Shown here: positions 7,834 to 15,382 of the stretch, piece after piece
How positions within the stretch are numbered: the stretch's first letter is position 1
Layout of the letters: every line of letters starts with the position of its first letter
Origin: DASPJQ01 sp035299065
Lineage (GTDB): Bacteria; Bacteroidota; Bacteroidia; Flavobacteriales_D; UBA2798
Assembly: GCA_035299065.1 (NCBI GenBank)
Contig: DATGXI010000165.1
Span: 1-16,763 of the forward strand
Length of the DNA stretch: 16,763 bases
Direction: 5' to 3'
Position numbers and translations under genes: made by a program
The notes under the pieces: model-generated
Seen by the model: only the letters and a program-made list of their open reading frames with translations
Database searches by the model: none
What the model was told of the DNA's origin: nothing

Positions 7834-8481
7834 ATGAGTGATATTAAAGTAGCAATAGTTGAGGACCACAAGCAATTACGCGAAAGTCTTTCTGAATTAA
7901 TCCGTTTTTCGCCAGGATTTGAACTTGTTGGTGTATATCCCAATCCACTTAACATTGTCACTTACCTGAAACAGGATATGCCCGATGTAGTGCTTATGGA
8001 TATTCAAATGCCGGGCATGACGGGAATTGAAGCCGTTGGAGTCATTAAACGTGAATTGCCCAACATCAAAATCATTATGCAAACGGTTTTTGAAGACAAC
8101 GATAAAATTTTCCAGTCAATTTGTGCAGGGGCAAACGGGTATATTTTAAAAAATACGGGTACACAAAAATACCTGGAAGCAATTACCGAAGCGTATCATG
8201 GCGGAGCTCCCTTAACGCCTTCCATTGCTACAAAAGTACTTACCTTGTTTCGTGCAACGCCCCAACAACAACAAAAGGAAGAATATGATTTGACCGACCG
8301 TGAAAAAGAAATATTGCATTACCTGGTAAAGGGATTCAGCTATAAAATGATTGCCGACAGCTGCAGCATTAGTTATGATACAGTTCGCTTTCACATGAAA
8401 AACATTTACTCAAAATTGCATGTGGCGTCAATGACCGAGGTGGTGGCCAAGGTAATTAAAAGCGATTTACTCAATAACTGA
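7834..8481 (+). CDS. NarL/FixJ-family response regulator with LuxR-type HTH
   Basis: The 215-residue length is typical. The receiver domain has acidic pocket residues Glu10-Asp11, phosphoacceptor Asp56 in VVLMDIQMPG, a conserved Thr84 and Lys106 in YILKNT. A Q/K-rich linker at about 143-149 leads to a LuxR-type HTH from LTDREKEIL (about 152) through DTVRFHMKNIYSKLHV. It is the expected cytoplasmic partner of the HisKA_3 kinase 42 bases upstream and probably shares its transcript; the TGTATTTG at 7800-7807 could give a weak internal promoter. The last 15 bases overlap the convergent lipoprotein gene. Likely targets are its own operon and the divergent surface-protein gene (inference from the inverted repeat between them). 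The product class is clear; the regulon is not. Confidence 0.93.
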   Translation: MSDIKVAIVEDHKQLRESLSELIRFSPGFELVGVYPNPLNIVTYLKQDMPDVVLMDIQMPGMTGIEAVGVIKRELPNIKIIMQTVFEDNDKIFQSICAGANGYILKNTGTQKYLEAITEAYHGGAPLTPSIATKVLTLFRATPQQQQKEEYDLTDREKEILHYLVKGFSYKMIADSCSISYDTVRFHMKNIYSKLHVASMTEVVAKVIKSDLLNN

Positions 8482-8943
8482 GGCGGCTTTTTTACGTTCC
8501 AATTCCATAATAAGCGAGTCTTTGGTGTCTATATTCTGAATCCTTAACTTATGGGTGCTTTGCTCAAGTATTAAAAAGCGGTTGGCAATGCTCTTGCCGG
8601 ATTTCAGTACAAGTTTATCGCGTTTTTCGGTTAAAAGCCATTTTCCTTTCTCAAGAAAGTCGCCTGTAAGCATTTCATACGAACTATCGGTATCAAAATG
8701 GGCATAAGAACTGTCAAGCAGCATGTTCATTTGCTCAACATAGGTCTTTTTTTGAGCCGGTTCATAGGTGTCAAAATCAACGGGACGTATGCTTTTTATC
8801 TTCCAGTCGCCAATAAAAACCGGTGTATCAGCGGTTTCACTCTTTTGAGAGGATTTTCCACAACCAGTGATTTGCAATAGAATTACTGCACAATACAAAG
8901 CCCGTTTAAAAGCTTTCCGTAGATTTGTATACAAATGATTCAT
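8467..8943 (-). CDS. Small lipoprotein with lipocalin-like sequence
   Basis: The 158-residue product has a positively charged N-terminus, a hydrophobic core (ALYCAVILLQ) and a lipobox ITGC with Cys28 as the lipidation site, so export and anchoring by the Lol/Lgt pathway is expected. The mature part begins with a polar linker, then FIGDWKIKSI (about 43-52) and a later GKWLL, a G.W pattern seen in small lipocalin-like Bacteroidota lipoproteins. That fold assignment is tentative and I do not recognise a specific family or ligand. The only usable ATG (8943) overlaps the start of the divergent prenyltransferase gene by nine bases, and the 3' end overlaps the response-regulator gene by 15 bases. 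There is therefore no intergenic space on either side, and its promoter must lie inside the prenyltransferase reading frame. Confidence 0.78.
   Translation of the reverse strand: MNHLYTNLRKAFKRALYCAVILLQITGCGKSSQKSETADTPVFIGDWKIKSIRPVDFDTYEPAQKKTYVEQMNMLLDSSYAHFDTDSSYEMLTGDFLEKGKWLLTEKRDKLVLKSGKSIANRFLILEQSTHKLRIQNIDTKDSLIMELERKKAASVIE
8920..8927 (+). promoter_or_regulatory. Bacteroidota -7 element before the UbiA-family gene
   Basis: TAGATTTG matches TAnnTTTG perfectly and ends seven bases before the ATG at 8935. The expected start of transcription coincides with or just precedes the start codon, implying a leaderless or near-leaderless mRNA. The element lies within the first codons of the divergent lipoprotein gene. 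Confidence 0.5.
8923..8936. repeat. 14-bp perfect palindrome at overlapping divergent start codons
   Basis: ATTTGTATACAAAT is identical to its reverse complement. It covers the TTTG of the putative -7 element and the first two bases of the prenyltransferase ATG, and lies in codons 3 to 7 of the lipoprotein gene. A repressor dimer bound here would block transcription of the plus-strand gene. The site is AT-rich, so chance is possible. Confidence 0.45.
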
Positions 8944-9858
8944 TTTATAAGGCTTACACGTCCGGTAAATCTACTGGTTATTGTTTTAACCATGTGTGTG
9001 GTACATGCCTTATTTTTAAACTATACGTTGGTTAAATCAAAAACAGCAGCTTTTTTAGATCCGTATTTCATCCTGCTGGTAGGTTCAACTGTTTTAATAG
9101 CAGCAGCAGGTAACATCATAAACGATTATTTTGATGTAAAGATTGACCGCATCAACAAACCCGATAAATTAATTGTTGACCGGTTTATTGTAAAGCGCAA
9201 AGCTATTTTATTTCATACACTTTTAAACGGGGCGGCAATAGGCATGGCAATGGTCATTTTAATAGGCCGTCATGATTTTTGGCCCCTGGTTTTTCATTTT
9301 GCCACAACAAGTGCCTTGTGGATGTACTCGGGTGTGCTTAAACGTAAATTTTTATCAGGAAATATTACCATTGGCGTACTTACGGCTATGGTGCCCATGT
9401 TGGTGTATTTATATGATAAAAATCTTTACGGGTACATGGCCTCGCAAACCGAACATGAAATTGCTTTCCGTGTCATGGCTTACTTTGCACTATTTGCTTT
9501 TTGTACAACATTAATTCGTGAAATTCAAAAAGATTTTGCCGACATGAAGGGCGACAGAATGTATGGTTGCCAAACGGTGCCTTTGTACATGGGTATAAAA
9601 AAAGGACGAATGATTTTACTTGGATTGTTTTTTGTGACCATTGTGCTTTTTATTGTTTTGTATTTTATGTTTGCCAAACAAACTACGCTTAACAGCATTT
9701 TTTTTGGTGTAATTACCTTATTGATGCTGGTATCATTTATGCAAACGCTTATGGCGGTAAAACGCCCGGCCTGGCAAAATGCGGCTTTAACCATGAAACT
9801 GGTTATGGTGGCCGCAATATTATTTTTTGCGGTAAAGGTATATGCTCAACAATCTTAG
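8935..9858 (+). CDS. UbiA-family prenyltransferase
   Basis: This 307-residue polytopic membrane enzyme has about eight or nine hydrophobic helices. It carries both aspartate-rich motifs of the UbiA superfamily, which bind the Mg-prenyl diphosphate. The first is NIINDYFDVKIDRINKPDK (60-78) with Asn63, Asp64, Asp67 and Asp71; the second is REIQKDFADMKGDR (195-208) with Asp200, Asp203 and Asp207. UbiA enzymes transfer a prenyl chain to an aromatic or glycerol-phosphate acceptor. Bacteroidota homologues in this context are often named geranylgeranylglycerol-phosphate geranylgeranyltransferase, but the acceptor cannot be decided from sequence alone. It overlaps the Maf gene by 17 bases, which suggests translational coupling; I recall UbiA-Maf adjacency as common in Bacteroidota. 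Its start codon overlaps that of the divergent lipoprotein gene. Confidence 0.88.
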   Translation: MIHFIRLTRPVNLLVIVLTMCVVHALFLNYTLVKSKTAAFLDPYFILLVGSTVLIAAAGNIINDYFDVKIDRINKPDKLIVDRFIVKRKAILFHTLLNGAAIGMAMVILIGRHDFWPLVFHFATTSALWMYSGVLKRKFLSGNITIGVLTAMVPMLVYLYDKNLYGYMASQTEHEIAFRVMAYFALFAFCTTLIREIQKDFADMKGDRMYGCQTVPLYMGIKKGRMILLGLFFVTIVLFIVLYFMFAKQTTLNSIFFGVITLLMLVSFMQTLMAVKRPAWQNAALTMKLVMVAAILFFAVKVYAQQS

Positions 9859-10420
9859 TTCATATAAAATAGTGCTGGGATCGCAAAGTCCGCGCAGGCA
9901 GCAATTGCTCAAAGGACTTGATATAACGTTTGATATTGTTACCAGCGATGCCGATGAAGATTTTTCGCCCGACTTAAAAAAACAGGACATTCCTTTGTTT
10001 TTGTCAAAACAAAAAGCACAGGCCATTGTTCCAAAACTGGAAGGGAATTATTTGCTTATTACGTGTGACACGGTGGTGTGGATTAACGATGAGGTATTGA
10101 ACAAGCCGGCCGACCAGGCTGAAGCGCATTCCATGTTGCGAAAATTATCGGGTAATACCCACGAGGTGTTTACGGCAGTAACCCTTACAACCAAAAACCA
10201 GTCACATTCATTTTACGACCGAACCGCGGTAAGTTTTAAAAACTTAAGCGATGAGGAAATTGACTATTACATTAAAACCTGCAAGCCATTTGATAAAGCC
10301 GGGAGTTACGGGGTGCAGGAGTGGCTGGGTTATGTGGCCATTCATAAAATTGAAGGCTGTTTTTTCAATGTAATGGGATTGCCGTTGAATAAATTGTATG
10401 ATGAGTTGAAGAAGTATTGA
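9842..10420 (+). CDS. maf: Maf-family nucleoside triphosphate pyrophosphatase
   Basis: This 192-residue cytoplasmic enzyme has the normal length for Maf proteins, which hydrolyse non-canonical or selected nucleoside triphosphates to monophosphate and pyrophosphate. The signature GSQSPRR (13-19) binds the triphosphate. CDTVV (75-79) carries the probable catalytic Asp76, followed by NKP (Lys88), DKAGSYGVQ (151-159) and a C-terminal EGCFFNVMGLP (171-181), where other family members have a GSY.NVVGLP-like motif. The YGVQ motif with Gln159 is characteristic of the YhdE-type dTTP/UTP pyrophosphatases rather than the YceF type, so dTTP and UTP are the likely substrates. The start overlaps the end of the prenyltransferase frame by 17 bases with no separate promoter visible, so it is probably co-transcribed. 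Confidence 0.92.
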   Translation: MLNNLSSYKIVLGSQSPRRQQLLKGLDITFDIVTSDADEDFSPDLKKQDIPLFLSKQKAQAIVPKLEGNYLLITCDTVVWINDEVLNKPADQAEAHSMLRKLSGNTHEVFTAVTLTTKNQSHSFYDRTAVSFKNLSDEEIDYYIKTCKPFDKAGSYGVQEWLGYVAIHKIEGCFFNVMGLPLNKLYDELKKY

Positions 10421-10675
10421 GGTGTGAGCGCAGATTTCCGGCAAGCCTTAGCGGATTGCTTCAGTCGCAAATATAATGATGAAAATTATATATACGTCAC
10501 AAGCTCCCTCGCAATTTGGAATGCTTACGATTAATGAGGAATTAAGCTCAAAGAATAATTTTAAGGGAACGAAGCGATCTTCCAAGTCTTGGGTGAATTT
10601 TTGCAGGCAAATCCATCGTGAAACAAATTCAATATGTTTTTTTCAGGACTCAAGCTTCTCATTCGCTACTTGATT
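10421..10675. other. Intergenic region with no recognised gene
   Basis: These 255 bases lie between the convergent Maf and DUF7619-type genes. Short open frames exist on both strands (a 65-codon one on plus from 10476, and a minus frame of about 60 codons with no Met start), but neither has a promoter, a signal peptide or a motif I recognise. The first 45 bases are more GC-rich than the AT-rich remainder. No clear terminator hairpin with a T tract is present for either flanking gene. Confidence 0.6.
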
Positions 10676-12856
10676 TTATCGCTGCAACACAACTTTTATC
10701 CTTTCCTTAGATCCGTCTTCAAAAACGGTTTCAATAAAATAAATACCCGTTTCCTTATCCGACATTTTTACCAGGGCCGAGGTTTTGTTGAACTCTATAA
10801 CTGCCTTCACGGGTTTGCCATCAATGGTAAAAATGCTCACCGATTTTGCAGGAACATGGCCCCACTTTAAATTAAACAGGTTGTTTGACGGATTTGGAAA
10901 ACACGTTACGTGGTTGATTTCAATTTTATTTATGGCAGTTGGCGAATCAATTGTATTAAGCGTTGTATTTGTGATAATGGCTTCGTTAAAATCAAAATAG
11001 ATATAAGCGGTATTTTTTATTTCTGTTCCAAATGGCAACATTGGCAGCAGGTTGATTTTATACCGAATGAAGCCATGGCTCAAAGGTTCATTCATATTAC
11101 TGTCTGGTAACATGATGTTGTAGAAATGAAATTTAACTACATTGTTGTCGCAAATTTCTACTTCGTAATCATGGCTTCCCGATAATATTTTCATTGATGT
11201 CAAATCAAGCATTGAGCTAATGGTATCAACAATGGTTATGTTTGTTGCATACCATGTGCCTGTATTTTGGAAACGGATGGTGTAATCAAGACTTGCTTCA
11301 TCCTGTGGTATCAATCCCTGTGGACCAGTTCCTGAAGGAATTGGTGTTTTGTCATTTGGGTCGTAGGAACCTACAACAATGTTGTCATAATTATAAATAT
11401 TGTCAACAGGTGTATAATCCCCGGCCGATGGGGTTACTGAAACATGAAAATAAACGGTATCGCCAAGGGTTCCTGCTACGGGTGTTGAATCCAGCACTAA
11501 AATATCCTGGTGCATAAAAGGATTCAATGCCGCCATGTTCCAAATAACTGTATCGCCCGAAAAACCAGAAGGTGCGGGTACGCTGCTCATAAATACAAGT
11601 GTGGGATCAGGTAAATATTTCACAACTGGATTTTGAATGGTTGTTCCGTTGTTAAAAACTGTAATGCTGGTGTAGCGTTGCATTCCCGGTACTGGCGGAC
11701 CCCATGTTGTGGCAAGAACATTCAGGTCATTCATAACACTGGAGGCAGTAATACCAAAATCAGCTCCTGTAGTAACCTGTCCATAGTACGTGTGTGTAAT
11801 TGTACCTGGTAATGTAATGGATGAATAAAACAACGGAAGGTTTATGAGGGGGCTTATACTTCCAGTATCGGCAAGCAATGAATAATCACCATTTGAGTTG
11901 GTCATGGCATGTGAGCCGGGTATGGATATCATTACACCTTCAATTCCGTAGTCGGCTCCGTCAAAAAGTGAATTTGAATTCAAATCATTGTACACTTTTC
12001 CTTCCACAGTTGTGGTTTGAACCGTAATGGTTAGTTCGGCTGGTAAAAGTGTCCAAAGTGATGCTTCACATGAGCCCAAATCATATACGCTGTTTCCATT
12101 GTAATCATACCATGCTGAATCGTATCCTGTAATATCGGGCAGGTAATGTGTTGTTCCGGGGTAATGTTGCCTGTAAAGTTTTCCAAGGAAGTTGTTTTCA
12201 GTACAGGCAGGAACAGAACCAAAACAGGGAGCAGGTGACATGATTACACCAAATGTATCAAGGGTTGAGCCATAATAATGTATGTCTACAAAAGCATCAC
12301 CATTTATATGGAGCGAAGGAACAAAAACGGTTGGGGGCAAAGATTCAAGCCACCAATTGCTTGGGGAAAGAGGGACATTGGTAATTATGGTGTCACTCCA
12401 CAGCACAGTTGAAGTTGGAAAATGAGTGGTTTCATCAGCATCCATAATGCGCACAACAATCGTGTCATTTGTTCCGCTAAAATTGCAATGCAAAAAATAC
12501 AGTTTTAAAGAATCAACTTTGTAGGAAGTGTTGGGGAACGACATGGCGTAGTCATAATCAATCAGCGTGTCAAGCATAAAGCCGATGCTGCTCAAATGGT
12601 GATAGGAAGGCGAAGCCATAACCGTACGGCTGTTCATCATCCATGCATAATTTACAAGAGGAGCGCTTGCTCCGCTACCATAGTAATCCCATAAATTATA
12701 GTATGACATATACATTTGGTGACTAGCCGATCGCATATGCGGACCATCCTTCTTAATACGTGCGTTAGAAACAGGTTTGAAATCAATTTTATGCTGGCTA
12801 ACACAAAGGTTTACAATGCTTATTAAAAACAATGCTGTTAGTAGAACGTTTTTCAT
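10676..12856 (-). CDS. T9SS-secreted protein with SdrD-B-like and DUF7619-like domains
   Basis: This 726-residue extracellular protein has no visible catalytic motif. A signal peptide (1-20, ending NLCVS) precedes an N-terminal beta-rich domain (about 45-275) that I do not recognise; it resembles the variable first domains of Bacteroidota T9SS cargo. Residues 284-335 (VEGKVYNDLNSNSLFDGADYG onward) form an SdrD-B/Cna-B-like module with a Ca-binding-type D.N.N..FD loop. Residues about 375-495 look like a DUF11-type immunoglobulin fold, followed by the VVGSYDPNDK signature (494-503) and the conserved DYTIRFQNTGTWYATNI and YIYFDFNEAI stretches of DUF7619-like domains. A type A T9SS sorting domain runs from CFPNPSNNLFN (652) to the end, with GIYFIETVFEDG as its final strands. 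No clear TAnnTTTG is visible in the 91-base gap upstream, so it may be read from the kinase-like gene upstream or from an atypical promoter. Confidence 0.87.
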   Translation of the reverse strand: MKNVLLTALFLISIVNLCVSQHKIDFKPVSNARIKKDGPHMRSASHQMYMSYYNLWDYYGSGASAPLVNYAWMMNSRTVMASPSYHHLSSIGFMLDTLIDYDYAMSFPNTSYKVDSLKLYFLHCNFSGTNDTIVVRIMDADETTHFPTSTVLWSDTIITNVPLSPSNWWLESLPPTVFVPSLHINGDAFVDIHYYGSTLDTFGVIMSPAPCFGSVPACTENNFLGKLYRQHYPGTTHYLPDITGYDSAWYDYNGNSVYDLGSCEASLWTLLPAELTITVQTTTVEGKVYNDLNSNSLFDGADYGIEGVMISIPGSHAMTNSNGDYSLLADTGSISPLINLPLFYSSITLPGTITHTYYGQVTTGADFGITASSVMNDLNVLATTWGPPVPGMQRYTSITVFNNGTTIQNPVVKYLPDPTLVFMSSVPAPSGFSGDTVIWNMAALNPFMHQDILVLDSTPVAGTLGDTVYFHVSVTPSAGDYTPVDNIYNYDNIVVGSYDPNDKTPIPSGTGPQGLIPQDEASLDYTIRFQNTGTWYATNITIVDTISSMLDLTSMKILSGSHDYEVEICDNNVVKFHFYNIMLPDSNMNEPLSHGFIRYKINLLPMLPFGTEIKNTAYIYFDFNEAIITNTTLNTIDSPTAINKIEINHVTCFPNPSNNLFNLKWGHVPAKSVSIFTIDGKPVKAVIEFNKTSALVKMSDKETGIYFIETVFEDGSKERIKVVLQR

Positions 12857-12930
12857 GATTGGGTTGTTTGTATAATGACGAAAAATGTGGATTTGGTTGC
12901 GTTAAGAGGCAGGCTACTTTTAATCCGTAG

Positions 12931-12955
12931 ATCTCAAATCTCACATCTCAAATCT
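12931..12955. repeat. Short tandem repeat with 7-bp period
   Basis: On plus, ATCTCAAATCT occurs twice (12931-12941 and 12945-12955) separated by CAC. Equivalently there are three heptads TCTCAAA, TCTCACA, TCTCAAA (12932-12952) and a decayed fourth. It covers the last codons and stop of the BadF-type kinase gene and continues into the spacer. It looks like a dispersed intergenic repeat, but copy number cannot be judged from one window. Confidence 0.7.
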
Positions 12956-13784
12956 TCCCATGATACCTGATCAAACCATCAATAGGCTTATTCATGATTT
13001 CGCCCATTTTCAACCCATGTTGCTCAATTTTTTTTGTGAGTATGGTTTCAAAAACAAAACCAATGGATCCCACAAAATTCACTTCAAAATCCTGGTAGTT
13101 ATAAAGTGTTTTTATATGGTGGTTGATGAATAAATCAAATGAATTACCAACAAGGGTTGAAACAAATTTATGGTTTTTGTGCTGCACTAAAAAGGGAACA
13201 AATCCCGCCAGGTAACGATTCGGAAATGGTTTGCGGTAAACATTTTCTAAAATACTGGCTTTATCGGTTTGAAATTCTTTTACAAATTTCTCCAGCAAGT
13301 CATCGGGCAATTCATTGTATAAATAAGCAACTATTAACTGTTTTCCTAAATGCGCACCACCACCTTCATCGCCCAAAATAAATCCCAGCGAAACGGCTTC
13401 GTCAACTATCTCCTCGCCATTCCACAAACAGGCGTGAGAACCCGTACCCAATATGCATGTTAGCCCACGCTCACGCTGGCAGGTTGCCCGTGCAGCTCCC
13501 AGCAGGTCTGTATTAACTTCAATGCGCGGCTGTGAGAACATACTCCTCAAAGCAAGTTCAACCTGGCTTTTTTTCGCATCGGTACCGCAACCAGCACCAT
13601 AGTAATAGATAGCAGTAAGGGTTAACGATGAGGGGTTTAAAGCCTTGGAAACAATGTCGGTAAACAGCTCAGAACTCACAAAATAGGGGTTTAGTCCCGG
13701 TGTAGTAAAAAACTGTTTTTGCCCGTTTTTATCAACCAGGGCCCAATCGGTTTTGGTCGATCCGCTGTCAGCAATAAGTATCAT
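12948..13784 (-). CDS. N-acetylglucosamine kinase-like protein (BadF/BadG/BcrA/BcrD ATPase family)
   Basis: This 278-residue cytoplasmic enzyme belongs to the actin-like ATPase (ASKHA) fold. Phosphate-1 motif: ADSGSTKTDWALVD (5-18). NTDLLGAARA (91-100) carries the candidate catalytic Asp93. Phosphate-2: ILGTGSHACLW (111-121). GFILGDEGGGAHLGK (134-148) is the sugar and nucleotide-binding segment shared with mammalian N-acetylglucosamine kinase. The likely reaction is ATP-dependent phosphorylation of an N-acetyl amino sugar for recycling; exact sugar specificity is not certain. An in-frame ATG at 13802 adds MFNYLY but overlaps the 10-bp repeats, and the phosphate-1 strand normally starts at the N-terminus, so 13784 is preferred. 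The C-terminal codons (HGKI and stop) fall inside the 7-bp repeat, suggesting the terminus was reshaped by repeat sequence. The T9SS cargo gene lies 91 bases downstream on the same strand. Confidence 0.85.
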   Translation of the reverse strand: MILIADSGSTKTDWALVDKNGQKQFFTTPGLNPYFVSSELFTDIVSKALNPSSLTLTAIYYYGAGCGTDAKKSQVELALRSMFSQPRIEVNTDLLGAARATCQRERGLTCILGTGSHACLWNGEEIVDEAVSLGFILGDEGGGAHLGKQLIVAYLYNELPDDLLEKFVKEFQTDKASILENVYRKPFPNRYLAGFVPFLVQHKNHKFVSTLVGNSFDLFINHHIKTLYNYQDFEVNFVGSIGFVFETILTKKIEQHGLKMGEIMNKPIDGLIRYHGKI

Positions 13785-13799
13785 GTACAAGTAGTTAAA

Positions 13800-13829
13800 C
13801 ACTTGAGCACACTTAAGAACACATAAAAA
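13800..13829 (+). repeat. 10-bp period repeat, left arm
   Basis: Three consecutive 10-base units, CACTTGAGCA, CACTTAAGAA and CACATAAAAA, begin 16 bases upstream of the kinase-like start codon. They share the pattern CAC.T.A...; the third unit is decayed. The arm pairs with an inverted set at 13872-13901. Confidence 0.65.
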
Positions 13830-13871
13830 GAAGTTGATTTTAAAACATAAGGGAATATTAATCTGCTGTTT

Positions 13872-13901
13872 TCCTCAAGTGCCCTTACGTGACCTCATGT
13901 G
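13872..13901 (-). repeat. 10-bp period repeat, right arm (inverted)
   Basis: Read on the minus strand, three units occur: CACATGAGGT, CACGTAAGGG and CACTTGAGGA. They follow the same CAC.T.AGG. pattern as the left arm and are inverted relative to it, so the pair could form an imperfect stem with a spacer of about 42 bases. An additional exact CTTGAGCA / TGCTCAAG pair (13802-13809 and 13911-13918) brackets the structure. Confidence 0.65.
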
Positions 13902-13968
13902 TTTCAAAAATGCTCAAGATTCTTCTAAAATACCAATAAAACGGTAACACAATCTCAATTTGTACATA

Positions 13969-13976
13969 TAATTTTG
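13969..13976 (+). promoter_or_regulatory. Bacteroidota -7 element of the HTTM-TonB operon
   Basis: TAATTTTG matches TAnnTTTG and ends 20 bases before the TTG start at 13997, giving a predicted leader of about 15 bases. No convincing -33 TTG is seen at the right distance. Its position supports use of the TTG codon, since the next in-frame Met lies 25 codons inside the first membrane region. Confidence 0.5.
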
Positions 13977-13996
13977 ATTACGTAACTGTTAAGCCA

Positions 13997-15382
13997 TTGT
14001 TTTCGCGCATTTATAAGGGACTTTTTGATACAGGCCGGCAGGTGCACATTGCCCCGCTGGTTGTATTTCGCATGGTGTTTGGCCTTACCATGTTTGGGGC
14101 CATCATTCGTTTTTGGAGCAACGGATGGATAAAAAGCCTTTACATTGATCCCGAATATTATTTCCCGTATTTAGGATTTGAATGGATAAAACCTTTGGGC
14201 GATCCAGGCATGTACGTGGTGTTTGCACTAATGGCACTGGCAACGTTGTTTATTGCATTCGGGCTGTTCTTCCGTATTTCATCACTTACGTTTTGCCTTT
14301 TGTTTACCTACGTTGAGCTCATTGATAAAACACCTTACCTGAATCACTATTATTTTATTTGCATTGTTTCATTTTTACTTTTTCTGCTGCCTGCTCATCG
14401 TTTTTTCTCGCTCGATGTAAAATTTGGTTTTGTGAAACCGGTAACACACGTACCGCGTTGGATTCCCGGAACAATTAAATTGCAACTTGGCCTGGTATAT
14501 TTTTTTGCAGGTGTTGCCAAAATGCATCCTGACTGGTTGTTTCATGCCCAGCCGTTAAAAATATGGTTACCTGCGCGGGCCGATATGCCTGTACTTGGGC
14601 CGCTGTTTGCGCAGGAATGGGTGGCATACCTGTTCAGTTGGGTTGGACTTATTTTTGATTTAATTATTCCGTTGGTTTTGCTTAACAACAAATGGCGTCC
14701 GGTTGGTTATATTTTTGTTGTGGTTTTTCATGTGCTTACCTATATGTTGTTTAACATTGGTATGTTCCCGTTTGTAATGATTGGTTGCACGTTGATATTT
14801 TTCTCGCCTGCGTTTCACATAAATGTAATTACAACCATTGCGCGCGTATTGCGCAAGCCTGCCTATTCAGGAAGCAATTCGGCATTAAATACATTCAAAC
14901 CTTCATACAGGATCATTCGCGGTTTTCTAGTTATTTATTTTGTGATACAGGTTTTGGTGCCTATGCGTTACCTCATGTATCCGGGAAATTTATTCTGGAC
15001 CGAACAGGGATTTCGGTTTTCATGGCGTGTTATGCTCATGGAAAAATCAGGCACCTGTACTTTTTACGTTTGCGATAAATCACGTAAACAAGCCATTGAG
15101 ATCAATAACCGCGAATACCTAACGCCCTTCCAGGAAAAAATGATGAGTACGCAACCCGATATGATTTTGCAGTTTGCCCATCATTTGCATGACGTGTACA
15201 AGGACAGCGTCATTTTAATTAAAGAACAAAAATTTGAATTCAAAGACCCGAAAATATACGTTGATTCTTATGTTTCACTTAATGGAAGAGGAAGCCAACG
15301 CTTTATTGACCCCGAAGTTAACCTGGCCATGGAAACGCCATCGCTAAAAAACAAAACATGGATAATGCCTTTTGAAGAATGA
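13997..15382 (+). CDS. HTTM-domain membrane protein (vitamin K-dependent gamma-carboxylase-like)
   Basis: This 461-residue product has about six or seven membrane helices in the first 325 residues and a soluble beta-rich C-terminal part. Motifs shared with the HTTM / gamma-glutamyl carboxylase family are LVYFFAGVAKMHPDWL (166-181, Lys175 at the position of the carboxylase catalytic lysine), FHVLTYMLFNIGMFPFVM (244-261) and the post-membrane block WTEQGFRFSWRVMLMEKSGT (334-353), which closely resembles the animal enzyme. In animals the reduced vitamin K epoxidation drives Glu carboxylation; the bacterial substrate is unknown. Translation starts at TTG: there is no ATG upstream in frame, and the next Met is residue 26. 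Its stop overlaps the start of the TonB receptor gene (ATGA), indicating tight coupling and a linked function at the cell envelope. Confidence 0.87.
   Translation: MFSRIYKGLFDTGRQVHIAPLVVFRMVFGLTMFGAIIRFWSNGWIKSLYIDPEYYFPYLGFEWIKPLGDPGMYVVFALMALATLFIAFGLFFRISSLTFCLLFTYVELIDKTPYLNHYYFICIVSFLLFLLPAHRFFSLDVKFGFVKPVTHVPRWIPGTIKLQLGLVYFFAGVAKMHPDWLFHAQPLKIWLPARADMPVLGPLFAQEWVAYLFSWVGLIFDLIIPLVLLNNKWRPVGYIFVVVFHVLTYMLFNIGMFPFVMIGCTLIFFSPAFHINVITTIARVLRKPAYSGSNSALNTFKPSYRIIRGFLVIYFVIQVLVPMRYLMYPGNLFWTEQGFRFSWRVMLMEKSGTCTFYVCDKSRKQAIEINNREYLTPFQEKMMSTQPDMILQFAHHLHDVYKDSVILIKEQKFEFKDPKIYVDSYVSLNGRGSQRFIDPEVNLAMETPSLKNKTWIMPFEE

Noticed and set aside
10476..10673. A 65-codon plus-strand frame in the convergent spacer
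   Set aside because: No recognisable motif, signal peptide, ribosome signal or promoter; composition is unlike the neighbouring genes.
13785..13802. Upstream ATG extending the kinase-like protein by six residues
   Set aside because: It falls into the 10-bp repeat array and places extra residues before the N-terminal phosphate-binding strand.
13931..13946. TACC-N8-GGTA upstream of the HTTM gene, similar to the regulator's candidate operator
   Set aside because: The arms are only four bases and the spacer is two bases longer than in the 5732-5747 site; too weak to call a binding site.
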